DNA of 64,000 nucleotides. It comes from Flavobacteriales bacterium (GTDB taxonomy: Bacteria > Bacteroidota > Bacteroidia > Flavobacteriales_F > PHOS-HE28). The DNA lies in NCBI GenBank assembly GCA_026129465.1, contig JAHCIA010000001.1:3073503-3137502 (forward strand). Reading direction: 5' to 3'. Shown piece after piece: positions 27,269 through 34,661 of this stretch. The notes beneath the pieces were generated by a model that worked only from the letters and a program-made list of their open reading frames with translations, had not been told where the DNA came from and did not search any database. The position numbers and the translations under genes were made by a program. How positions within the stretch are numbered: the first letter of the stretch is position 1; each line of letters begins with the position of its first letter.

Positions 27269-28218
27269 TGCTCGGGAAATGAGGCTGCGAAGATAGACCC
27301 GCCACCGGGGCGTTCCTGAACGGTGACCTGACCGCCCAGGCGCTTGGTAAGGCGGTCCACGATGTAAAGCCCGAGACCCGTGCCCTGCGACTGGCGCGTC
27401 TCTTCGTTCCCGGCTCGGTAGAAGCGCTGGAAGATCCGTTCACGTTCCTTCGGTGGTATGCCCGGTCCCTCGTCCGCCACTTGAATGCGCCAGCCTTCCC
27501 GGCCTTTCAGCACCTCCAATAGTATCGTGGTCCCGGGGGGGGCGTACTTCGCGGCGTTCTCCACCAGGTTCTCGGCGATGCTGCGCAGGGCGGCACCATC
27601 ACTTTTTACAATGAGTTGACCGGGTCCGCTGAGGTCCAGCCGATGACCATGCGCATGGCCGGCACGTGCACGTTCCATCACGCCACGCAACAAGGCCATC
27701 ACCTCCACTTTGGAATGGTCCAGTGCCAACAGACCTTCCTGGGCCTGCGTGGCCAGAAGCACTTTGTCGGTCAGCGACGCCAGGCGATCCACCTCGCCCA
27801 AGGCGCCGGTCTTCAAGGCGTCCAGGTGTTCAGGAGGCACTCCCGGGCGCGCGAGTGTTTGCAGCTTCAGTTTGATGGCCGCGATGGGGGTGCGAAGTTC
27901 ATGGGTCACCGCCAGCAGGAAGTTGCGTTGAGACCTTGCCAGTGCCAGGTCGCGGCGCATCGCCCGCCAAGTGAGGAGCAGCAGAACGATCAGCAGCAGG
28001 AAGAACACGGCCCCTTCGCCCATCACCATGCGCCTGCCACGGCCCGGTTCGGCCAGGGCACCCGGCTCGCCGCCCAAGGCCAGAACCTCCATGGCCAGGC
28101 GGTGGGTCTCCGAATCCTGCCTCAGGAGCAACACGGCCCACCAGGCGAACTGCGCCATGATGTAGACCGCCATCGACCCGAACAGGATCATGGTGCTGCG
28201 GCGTGGATGGTCGGTCAT
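27265..28218 (-). CDS. Sensor histidine kinase
   Basis: 317 aa. Two membrane helices (~10-32 and ~69-85) bracket a short, ~35-residue extracytoplasmic loop, too small for a classic ligand domain. H-box AVTHELRTPIAAIKLKLQ with phospho-acceptor His106, N-box ENLVENAAKYAP, G1 VADEGPGIP, F RIFQRFYR and G2 GTGLGLYIV are intact. No response regulator is adjacent; the gene is translationally coupled to gpmI. The signal is unknown. Confidence 0.92.
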   Translation of the reverse strand: MTDHPRRSTMILFGSMAVYIMAQFAWWAVLLLRQDSETHRLAMEVLALGGEPGALAEPGRGRRMVMGEGAVFFLLLIVLLLLTWRAMRRDLALARSQRNFLLAVTHELRTPIAAIKLKLQTLARPGVPPEHLDALKTGALGEVDRLASLTDKVLLATQAQEGLLALDHSKVEVMALLRGVMERARAGHAHGHRLDLSGPGQLIVKSDGAALRSIAENLVENAAKYAPPGTTILLEVLKGREGWRIQVADEGPGIPPKERERIFQRFYRAGNEETRQSQGTGLGLYIVDRLTKRLGGQVTVQERPGGGSIFAASFPEH

Positions 28219-28224
28219 GTCCTG

Positions 28225-28232
28225 CGAAATTA
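28225..28232 (-). promoter_or_regulatory. Putative -7 box TAATTTCG for the kinase-gpmI operon
   Basis: Minus strand TAATTTCG lies only 6 bp before the ATG at 28218, so transcription from it would give an almost leaderless mRNA. One mismatch to TAnnTTTG. Confidence 0.4.
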
Positions 28233-28277
28233 GACCCGGTGCCGTTGGTGGGCGCTGTGTAAATTGCCCGCCTTGCC

Positions 28278-28874
28278 ATGGACATCCAAGCAGCCAAGGC
28301 CTATATCCTGCGCCGGTTGAAGGAGGAGCTTCCCAAGGAGCGCACCTATCACAGCCTGGAGCACACGTTGGATGTGTACGCCAGTGCCATCGACATTGCG
28401 GCCATGGAGGGTGTCGGAGGAGAGGACCTCGTGCTGCTGAAGATCGCGGCGCTATATCACGACTCTGGATTCCTGCTCCAGGATCTCGAGCACGAGGAGG
28501 CGGGTTGCCGTATCGTGCAGGAGCACTTGCCCCCCATGGGCTTTACCGATGAGCAGGTGGTCCGTATCCGCTCCATGATCATGGCCACCAAGGTGCCCCA
28601 GAGCCCCTCCAACCATGTGGAACGCATCCTGTGCGACGCCGACCTCGACTACCTGGGCCGGAATGATTTCAAACGCATCGCGGCCACGCTGTACGAGGAG
28701 CTCATGAATTACGGGGCGATCAAGGGCGAGCTTGAATGGAACGAGTTGCAGGTGCGCTTTCTGGAGAACCACAAGTTCCATACGGCCACCAGCATCGGTT
28801 CGCGCGAGACGGCCAAACAGGCCTATCTGGAAGAGTTGCGCCGGTGGCTTCGCCAGCATGCGGGCAGCGCATGA
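28278..28874 (+). CDS. HD-domain protein
   Basis: 198 aa. Metal-binding HD superfamily pattern: YHSLEH (first His), LYHDSGF (His-Asp) and CDADLDYLG (last Asp). Related proteins are phosphohydrolases. Substrate unknown. It stands alone between the divergent kinase operon and the convergent tRNA. A weak -7-like TAAATTGC begins at 28260. Confidence 0.85.
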   Translation: MDIQAAKAYILRRLKEELPKERTYHSLEHTLDVYASAIDIAAMEGVGGEDLVLLKIAALYHDSGFLLQDLEHEEAGCRIVQEHLPPMGFTDEQVVRIRSMIMATKVPQSPSNHVERILCDADLDYLGRNDFKRIAATLYEELMNYGAIKGELEWNELQVRFLENHKFHTATSIGSRETAKQAYLEELRRWLRQHAGSA

Positions 28875-28883
28875 TGGAAGTAG

Positions 28884-28912
28884 AAAGCCCCCCGGGGTCT
28901 CCGGAGGGCTCT
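28884..28912 (-). terminator. Hairpin between the HD-domain gene and tRNA-Phe
   Basis: AGCCCCCCGG and CCGGAGGGCT flank a short loop; nine of ten pairs form. On the minus strand it follows the tRNA directly and is trailed by TTTCTACTT, so it most likely ends the tRNA transcript; it could serve the convergent gene as well. Confidence 0.6.
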
Positions 28913-28916
28913 GCTT

Positions 28917-28992
28917 TGGTGGTGCCTCCCAGAATCGAACTGGGGACACACGGATTTTCAATCCGTTGCTCTACCAGCTGAGCTAAGGCACC
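28917..28992 (-). tRNA. tRNA-Phe (GAA)
   Basis: 76 nt on the minus strand, including an encoded CCA. The acceptor stem GGTGCCT pairs with AGGCACC; the D arm is GCTCAGCTGGTAGAGC; the anticodon arm GGATT-GAAAA-TCC reads GAA at the anticodon; the T arm contains GTTCGATTC. A clear -7 box (29040-29047) lies upstream and a hairpin downstream, so it is a single-gene unit. Confidence 0.97.
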
Positions 28993-29039
28993 GAACTTCG
29001 AGGGCCGGCCCTGGTATGAACCCCGGCCCACGAGGGCGG

Positions 29040-29047
29040 CAAAGATA
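29040..29047 (-). promoter_or_regulatory. -7 box TATCTTTG for tRNA-Phe
   Basis: Minus-strand TATCTTTG matches the Bacteroidota consensus TAnnTTTG exactly. It would start transcription about 40 nt before the mature tRNA 5' end. Confidence 0.65.
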
Positions 29048-29063
29048 GACAAGTACCCCACCC

Positions 29064-29858
29064 ATGGATGCTGAACTCGTGTTGGTGATAGATGTGGGCA
29101 ACACCCGCATGAAACTTGCCCTGTTCCGGGCGGGAAGGGTCATCCGTCATCGGGCCTTTGGGCATGGGGACGTGGCTGGCGTTACAGCCTTGCTCAACGG
29201 GGCGCGTCCCCAAGCCGTGGTCCTCGGATCCGTTTCCCATCTGGACAATGGTTTCGCCGACCAACTCGCCCGGATCGCCCCGCTGACCATCATGCGGGGC
29301 GACGGTCCTTCACCATTCCCGAGCAAGGTGCAGGAGCGCGCCACGCTGGGCGTGGACCGACTGGCCAATGTGGTGGCGGCCGCATGGCGCTTCCCAGGCC
29401 GCGCAGCGCTGGTGGTGGATGCCGGCAGCTGCGTCACCTACGATCTGGTGGAGCCCGATGGCACCCATGCCGGTGGCATCATCGCGCCGGGGATGGCGAT
29501 GCGTGCCCGCGCCATGCATGCGTACAGCGCCAGACTACCCGAAGTGGAGCCGGGCCAAGCGCCGGTCCGATGGGGTCTCCGCACCGACGATGCCTTGGCG
29601 GCGGGCATCCACCACGGCATAGTAGGCGAGATCGATGGGCACTTCCGCAGCGTGCGCGAGCGTTATACGCAGGCCGTATTGCTGCTCTCGGGCGGGGATG
29701 CGATGCGGTTCGCCAAGGCCTTGAAATGTGGCATCTTTGCCGTCCCTTTGCTCACCCTTGAAGGCCTCCATGCCCTATACCTCCACCACCGCGCGCTCGC
29801 TGGCGATCGTCATGGTGCTTTGGGTGGCGCGGGTCTCGGGCCAGGAACAGCAGGGTAG
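29064..29858 (+). CDS. coaX: Type III pantothenate kinase
   Basis: 264 aa. First step of CoA synthesis, ATP + pantothenate; type III enzymes need a monovalent cation. ASKHA-fold motifs: VIDVGNTRMKLALF (phosphate loop), TLGVDRLANVVAA, VVDAGSCVTYDLV, HAGGIIAPGMAMR. The last ~30 residues (HRALAGDRHGALGGAGLG...) are encoded by sequence overlapping the next gene by 89 nt and look unlike a conserved C-terminus; related proteins tend to end soon after LTLEGLHAL. Confidence 0.93.
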   Translation: MDAELVLVIDVGNTRMKLALFRAGRVIRHRAFGHGDVAGVTALLNGARPQAVVLGSVSHLDNGFADQLARIAPLTIMRGDGPSPFPSKVQERATLGVDRLANVVAAAWRFPGRAALVVDAGSCVTYDLVEPDGTHAGGIIAPGMAMRARAMHAYSARLPEVEPGQAPVRWGLRTDDALAAGIHHGIVGEIDGHFRSVRERYTQAVLLLSGGDAMRFAKALKCGIFAVPLLTLEGLHALYLHHRALAGDRHGALGGAGLGPGTAG

Positions 29859-31134
29859 TGGCTCGGTCTACTCGGCCTATGGGCTGGGCGACCTGATGGG
29901 CAATCTTCAGGTGCAGCAATCCCTCATGGGTGGTGTGGGGGTGGCTGTGGCCGATCCCTACGGTGTTTCACCCTTGAATCCCGCCGCGCATGCTTTTCTT
30001 CTGCGGCCTGTGTTCGAGACCGGGGTCAAGGGTCGCTGGGTGGCTTCGGAGATCGGGGAGGAGTCCAATACCGGTGGAGGCATGGAGCTGACCGGCATCA
30101 GCTTCGGGGCGCCCTTTGGCCAGGGGCGCTGGGGCATGGCCTTGGGACTGAGTCCTGTGAGCCGTGTGGGATACGACATCGAAGACCGGATGCAGGTACC
30201 TGGGCAGGAGACCGAGGTGGAGTTGCGTTACCTGGGTTCGGGCGGCTTGAATCGCGCCTTTCTGGGTGTGGGCCACATGCTGTTGCGCCGAGCGGACTCC
30301 CTGGGCAATGGCGGTCGCCTGGCATTCGGTGCCGAGGTGGACTATGTGTTCGGCGCGGTGGAGGAGACACGCAAGGCGATCTATCCACGGGGATCGGGCT
30401 TCTACAACGCGAACATCTTCTCCTCCTTGGTGCTGCGTGGCCCCACCGGCAGGCTGGGCGTGCAATATCATGGTGATCTGGTCAGGAAGCGCGATCGTGA
30501 TGATGACGGCCTGCGCTGGATCGTTGGGCTTTCGGCCGAGTTGCCCACCCGTATGCCCGCCCGCCGCACCCAGGTGGTGAACAACTACCTGCTGGGAAAC
30601 ACCGGTGTGGAGTTCCCCATTGATACGATCTCTTTCACCGATGGACAGAAAGGACGGTTGCTGCTGCCCCTGCAATGGAACCTGGCCGTGTCCGTGCAGG
30701 ACGCCCGCTGGATGGCCACCGCCGAATACCGCCGGCGCGATTGGCAGCGCCTGGAGGCCGATGTGGCGGACCTTGCCCTGAGGACCGAGTTGGGAACCCA
30801 GGTGTACCATGGCTTGGGCTTCTCCTACAAACCATCGGGCGACGGTCGCGGAAATTTCTGGTCCACCACGATCTACCGCGCAGGATTGCGCTATGTGGAG
30901 GACTACCTCGTGGTGCGCGGTGAACCCATTCGGGAGTTCGGCATGGCCTTTGGCCTTTCCATGCCCGTGATGTCGAGCACCACCCGCAGCCGGGTGTCCA
31001 TCGGCGCCGAGTTGGGCGAGCGTGGCACCTTGGAGCAGGGCCTGATCAGAGAACGATTCGCCCACCTGTTCGTTGGGCTCTCCATCACCCCCGACCTCAG
31101 AGAGCAATGGTTCAAGAAAAGAAGGATCGAATGA
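29770..31134 (+). CDS. Outer-membrane beta-barrel protein (OmpP1/FadL-like)
   Basis: 454 aa from ATG 29770 (MPYTSTTARSLAIVMVLWVARVSGQ, a cleavable signal). The body has repeated amphipathic strands (FGAPFGQGRWGMALGLSPVSRVGYDIE; FLGVGHMLLRRADS) and ends in paired strands (HLFVGLSITPDLREQWF). Homologous-looking barrels occupy this site between coaX and a TPR gene in other Bacteroidota (memory of synteny). The start overlaps coaX; the end overlaps the TPR gene (ATGA). Transport or LPS-related role unproven. Confidence 0.8.
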   Translation: MPYTSTTARSLAIVMVLWVARVSGQEQQGSGSVYSAYGLGDLMGNLQVQQSLMGGVGVAVADPYGVSPLNPAAHAFLLRPVFETGVKGRWVASEIGEESNTGGGMELTGISFGAPFGQGRWGMALGLSPVSRVGYDIEDRMQVPGQETEVELRYLGSGGLNRAFLGVGHMLLRRADSLGNGGRLAFGAEVDYVFGAVEETRKAIYPRGSGFYNANIFSSLVLRGPTGRLGVQYHGDLVRKRDRDDDGLRWIVGLSAELPTRMPARRTQVVNNYLLGNTGVEFPIDTISFTDGQKGRLLLPLQWNLAVSVQDARWMATAEYRRRDWQRLEADVADLALRTELGTQVYHGLGFSYKPSGDGRGNFWSTTIYRAGLRYVEDYLVVRGEPIREFGMAFGLSMPVMSSTTRSRVSIGAELGERGTLEQGLIRERFAHLFVGLSITPDLREQWFKKRRIE

Positions 31135-32450
31135 GCACACCGAAGATCATGATCGCCATGGCCGCCGCGCTTTTCGCGGTGCAGGCCGCCAAGGCCCAAG
31201 GGAAGTATGGCGCCACGCCGGAGGACAGTGTCACCTGCGTGCAGAACCTGTCGCTGTACCAGGAGTTCATGAAGCAGAACTCCCTGAACGATGCCTACGC
31301 CCCATGGCGCCGGGTGCTGGACGTGTGCCCAGCTTCCAGCAAGGGTGTCTACCAGAACGGCACACGCCTGTTGAGCACCTTCATCCAGAAGGAGAAGGAC
31401 CCCGCCCGCAAGGCCGCGCTGACCGATTCGCTCTACGTGATCTACGACCTGCGCATCGCCCATTTCGGTGAGCAGGCTTTCGTGCTGGGCCGCAAAGGCG
31501 TGGACATGCTCATGTTCAGCCCGGACCGTTGCCAGGACGCCTTCAACATCCTGAAGGAGTCGGTGGACCTGGGTGGCGCGCGCAGCGAGGCCGGCACGCT
31601 CAGCGGCTACTACCAGGCGCTGAACTGCCTTTATGGACAAGGCAAGGCCACCAAGGACCAGATGCTTCAGGACTACGTGACGATCATGGAGCACATCGAT
31701 GCCAACCTGTCCAACGAGCACATGAAGCCCGAAGACCGCGAATACTTCGTGAAAGCGAGGGACAACGTCTACGCCATGTTCTTCAAAGTGGCGGAATGTG
31801 AGGACATCGGCCGCATCGTGACCGACATGCTCAAGACACGGGCGGATGACCAGGAGCTGAAGGTGCGCCTGCTGCGTGTGCTCAACAGCAAGGAGTGCAC
31901 GGAGGAGAAGGTCTACTTGTCGCTCGCCCAACAGGTGCATGAGGCCGCACCCAGCAGTGAAAGCGCCTACAGCCTGGGCATGTACCTGGTGAAGCGTAAC
32001 GATCTGGGCGGCGCGGCGCGCTATTTCAAGGAGGCCGCCGACCTGTGCAACGGTTGCCCCGACAAGGTGAGGTACCTCCTCAAGGCAGGCCAGGTGGCCA
32101 GCGCCAATGGCAACCATTCGCTCTCACGCGGCTATGCCGGCCAGATCCTGCAGATCGAACCGCGCAATGGCGAGGCCATGATCCTGGTGGGCAATGCCAT
32201 CTCGGCCCAGGCCGGCGGCTGCGATGCGCCACAATCCTGGGGCGTCTACTGGCTGGCCTATGACCAGTACAGCAAGGCCCGCAGCTCGGACCCGAGCGTG
32301 GCGGACAAGGCGGGCGATCGCATGGCGGCCAGTCAGGCGCGCTTCCCCACAGCCAGTGAGGCCTTCTTCCACCAGCTAACGGACGGGCAGAGCTTCCAGG
32401 TGAACTGTGGTGGTCTGAACGAGTCCACCACGGTGCGCACCCGTAAGTAG
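31131..32450 (+). CDS. TPR-like periplasmic protein
   Basis: 439 aa from ATG 31131, overlapping the previous stop. Signal peptide MIAMAAALFAVQAAKAQ. The remainder is helical with TPR-like pairs (YQEFMKQNSLNDAYAPWRRVLDVCPAS; SAYSLGMYLVKRNDLGGAARYFKEAADLC; RGYAGQILQIEPRNGEAMILVGNAI). Six or more Cys suggest disulfides in the periplasm. Probably an envelope-assembly scaffold in this biogenesis operon. Confidence 0.8.
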   Translation: MSTPKIMIAMAAALFAVQAAKAQGKYGATPEDSVTCVQNLSLYQEFMKQNSLNDAYAPWRRVLDVCPASSKGVYQNGTRLLSTFIQKEKDPARKAALTDSLYVIYDLRIAHFGEQAFVLGRKGVDMLMFSPDRCQDAFNILKESVDLGGARSEAGTLSGYYQALNCLYGQGKATKDQMLQDYVTIMEHIDANLSNEHMKPEDREYFVKARDNVYAMFFKVAECEDIGRIVTDMLKTRADDQELKVRLLRVLNSKECTEEKVYLSLAQQVHEAAPSSESAYSLGMYLVKRNDLGGAARYFKEAADLCNGCPDKVRYLLKAGQVASANGNHSLSRGYAGQILQIEPRNGEAMILVGNAISAQAGGCDAPQSWGVYWLAYDQYSKARSSDPSVADKAGDRMAASQARFPTASEAFFHQLTDGQSFQVNCGGLNESTTVRTRK

Positions 32451-32457
32451 TACCGCC

Positions 32458-33024
32458 GTGGGCCGCGTCCACCGCACGATCCTGCTCGGCATTCCCGCCC
32501 TCCTGGGGGCGGGAATGTTCTTTTCATGCCGGAACGATCTGGACAAGGTGGCCGCCGTGGAGATGCCCGAGGCCGGTCCGGACCGGGTGACCTTCGACGC
32601 CGAATACCTGATGTCCGATTCCGGCCATGTGCGCAACCGCTTGCGTGCCGGCCGTATCGCGGAATGGACAGGGGGAGAGCGCCAAACGGAGCTTGCCGAT
32701 GGCCTGGAACTCATTTTCCTGGATGCTGATGGTGGGCAGCGCGGCATGCTCACCGCGCAACGGGGCACCATCCGGCCGGAAGAGCGCCGCATGGAAGTGC
32801 AGGATGATGTGGTCTTCATCAACGTGCGTGGCGAACGCCTGGAGACCGAGCGGCTCGTGTGGTCGCAGGACAGTGCCCGCGTTTCCACCGACCGGCCGGT
32901 GCGCATCCAGCGCGGCCAGGATGTGATCCACGGCGTGGGGCTCGATGCCGCCGAGGACATGAGCAGCTACACCATCAGGCGCATCACCGGCGAACTGTAC
33001 CTTGCCCCGGACAGCGTGGAATAG
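32458..33024 (+). CDS. lptC: LPS export ABC transporter periplasmic protein LptC
   Basis: 188 aa from GTG 32458. Lipobox-like FFSC (Cys24) after a hydrophobic N-terminus, then an OstA/LptC-type beta-jellyroll: VTFDAEYLMSDSGHVRNRLRAGRIAEW, LELIFLDADGGQRGMLTAQRGTIRPEERRMEVQDDVVFINVRGERLETERLVW. It would pass LPS from LptBFG to LptA across the periplasm. Lipoprotein-type LptC is usual in Bacteroidota. Confidence 0.85.
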   Translation: MGRVHRTILLGIPALLGAGMFFSCRNDLDKVAAVEMPEAGPDRVTFDAEYLMSDSGHVRNRLRAGRIAEWTGGERQTELADGLELIFLDADGGQRGMLTAQRGTIRPEERRMEVQDDVVFINVRGERLETERLVWSQDSARVSTDRPVRIQRGQDVIHGVGLDAAEDMSSYTIRRITGELYLAPDSVE

Positions 33025-33025
33025 G

Positions 33026-33241
33026 ATGCGCAAGATCAACCGGTTCATGGAGCATTTCTGGCTGGCGGTGGCCATCGGCACCGGCGTTTCCGCGCTGTGG
33101 GTCATCGTGCAGGATGGTTTCCAGGCCGGCCGTCAGTGGCTCTGGTTCCCGGGCATCGCCCTGGCCATGTTCTTCTTCCGGCGCGTCACACGGCGTCGCT
33201 TGGAGGCCATGGACGATCGCGACCGGGAGCGGCGGGCCTGA
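33026..33241 (+). CDS. Small conserved membrane protein between lptC and a CNNM gene
   Basis: 71 aa from ATG 33026, one base after the lptC stop. Two predicted membrane helices (FWLAVAIGTGVSALWVIVQDG and WLWFPGIALAMFFFRRV) and a charged Arg-rich tail (RRRLEAMDDRDRERRA). No domain recognised, but a protein of this size often occupies this slot in related genomes (memory). Confidence 0.7.
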   Translation: MRKINRFMEHFWLAVAIGTGVSALWVIVQDGFQAGRQWLWFPGIALAMFFFRRVTRRRLEAMDDRDRERRA

Positions 33242-33290
33242 TGCGCATCCGGCACATGGTATTTTCGTCCAACCCGCCTTTCGGCATGCC

Positions 33291-34580
33291 ATGCCTGTGA
33301 TCGGTACCGATCTCATCCTCATCCTCGCCGCTCTGGTCGTCTCGGCCCTGTGTTCCGGCCTGGAGATCGCCTTCGTGAGCAGCAACAAGCTCTACGTGGA
33401 ACTTGAGCGCAAGCGCGGTGCCCTCTGGGCCCGCCTCGTCTCAGGCCTGTTGAAACGCCCTGCCCGGCTCATTGGTGCCTTGCTGGTGGGCAACAACATC
33501 GCGCTGGTGGTCTATGGCGCAGTGATGGCCCGGATACTGGAGCCCTGGCTGCATGGCTTCGGCTGGGGCGGTGGCTTCGTATTGGCGGCACAGACCATGA
33601 TCGGTACGCTGGTGATCCTGGTGCTCGCTGAATTCCTGCCCAAGACCCTGTTCCGCCTGGACCCCAACGGCGCCTTGGGGCTCTTCGCCGTGCCGTTGCA
33701 GTTGCTCTACATCGTGCTTTGGGCCCCCATGATGGTCATGACCGGACTGGGCGAATTGCTGCTACGGGCATTCGGGGTGCGCGTGAAGCCCGGCGAAACG
33801 GTCTTCGGTCGCATCGACCTGGACGCTTTTATCCGCGAGATGGGCGAAGGCGGGCGCCGCGAAGGCACGATGGACGCCGAGGTGGAGTACTTCAGGAACA
33901 CCTTGGAACTGAGCAACACCAAGGTGCGTGACCGCATGGTGCCCCGTGCGGAGATAGAGGCCGTGGAAGTGGACGTGTCGATCGAGGAGTTGCATGCACG
34001 CTTCGTGGCTTCCGGCATGAGCAAATTGCTCGTGTACAAAGGCAGCATCGACAACATCATCGGCTATGTGCACGGCTACGAACTGTTCCGCAAGCCCCGC
34101 AGTGTGCGGGCCATCCTCCGCGCGGTGAACTTCATTCCGGGCACCATGCCGGTGGACGAGCTGTTGCGCATGTTCACCAAGCAGCGCAGCCATGTGGCCG
34201 TGGTGGTGGATGAATTCGGTGGCACGGCCGGCATGCTCACCATCGAGGATGCGGTGGAAAGCATCGTGGGGGACATCGAGGATGAGCACGATCTGCCCGA
34301 TGGCGGTGACGAGCGGTTGGGCCCGCACCTTTTCCGGCTTGAGACACGTGCCGAGGTGCGCCACCTCCGCGAGGACTTTGACCTGGCCATACCCGAAAGC
34401 GAGGAGTACGACACCCTGGCGGGCTACATTCTGCAGAGCACAGGCGACCTGCCCGAAGAGGGCCAGGTCCTGGAACTCGGTCCTTTCCGTATCACGGTGA
34501 CCCAGGTCTCGCAGAACCGGATCCATGAGGTGAGGCTGGAGGTGACCGACCCCGAGCGGGGCTACCTCCACAGGCCGTAA
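33291..34580 (+). CDS. Hemolysin/CNNM family membrane protein with CBS pair and CorC-HlyC domain
   Basis: 429 aa from ATG 33291 (the ATG at 33286 is out of frame and stops at once). The N-terminal DUF21/CNNM domain has about four membrane segments (DLILILAALVVSALCSGLEIAFVSS; LVILVLAEFLPKTLF). A CBS pair follows (VRDRMVPRAEIEAVEVD; VAVVVDEFGGTAGMLTIEDAVESIVGDIEDE), then a C-terminal CorC/HlyC transporter-associated domain. Likely divalent-cation (Mg/Co) efflux. The gap from the small protein has a -7-like TATTTTCG. Confidence 0.9.
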   Translation: MPVIGTDLILILAALVVSALCSGLEIAFVSSNKLYVELERKRGALWARLVSGLLKRPARLIGALLVGNNIALVVYGAVMARILEPWLHGFGWGGGFVLAAQTMIGTLVILVLAEFLPKTLFRLDPNGALGLFAVPLQLLYIVLWAPMMVMTGLGELLLRAFGVRVKPGETVFGRIDLDAFIREMGEGGRREGTMDAEVEYFRNTLELSNTKVRDRMVPRAEIEAVEVDVSIEELHARFVASGMSKLLVYKGSIDNIIGYVHGYELFRKPRSVRAILRAVNFIPGTMPVDELLRMFTKQRSHVAVVVDEFGGTAGMLTIEDAVESIVGDIEDEHDLPDGGDERLGPHLFRLETRAEVRHLREDFDLAIPESEEYDTLAGYILQSTGDLPEEGQVLELGPFRITVTQVSQNRIHEVRLEVTDPERGYLHRP

Positions 34581-34633
34581 AGGCCTTGCCCACAGGACCT
34601 TCCCGCAGGCCTGAAGCGTACGGGGTGGGATCC

Positions 34634-34641
34634 TATATTTG
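34634..34641 (+). promoter_or_regulatory. -7 box TATATTTG upstream of the PpiD-like gene
   Basis: Exact match to TAnnTTTG, 20 bp before ATG 34662; the expected start site leaves a 14-nt leader. No clear -33 element. Confidence 0.65.
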
Positions 34642-34661
34642 CACCCCTTATTCCCTGGAAC

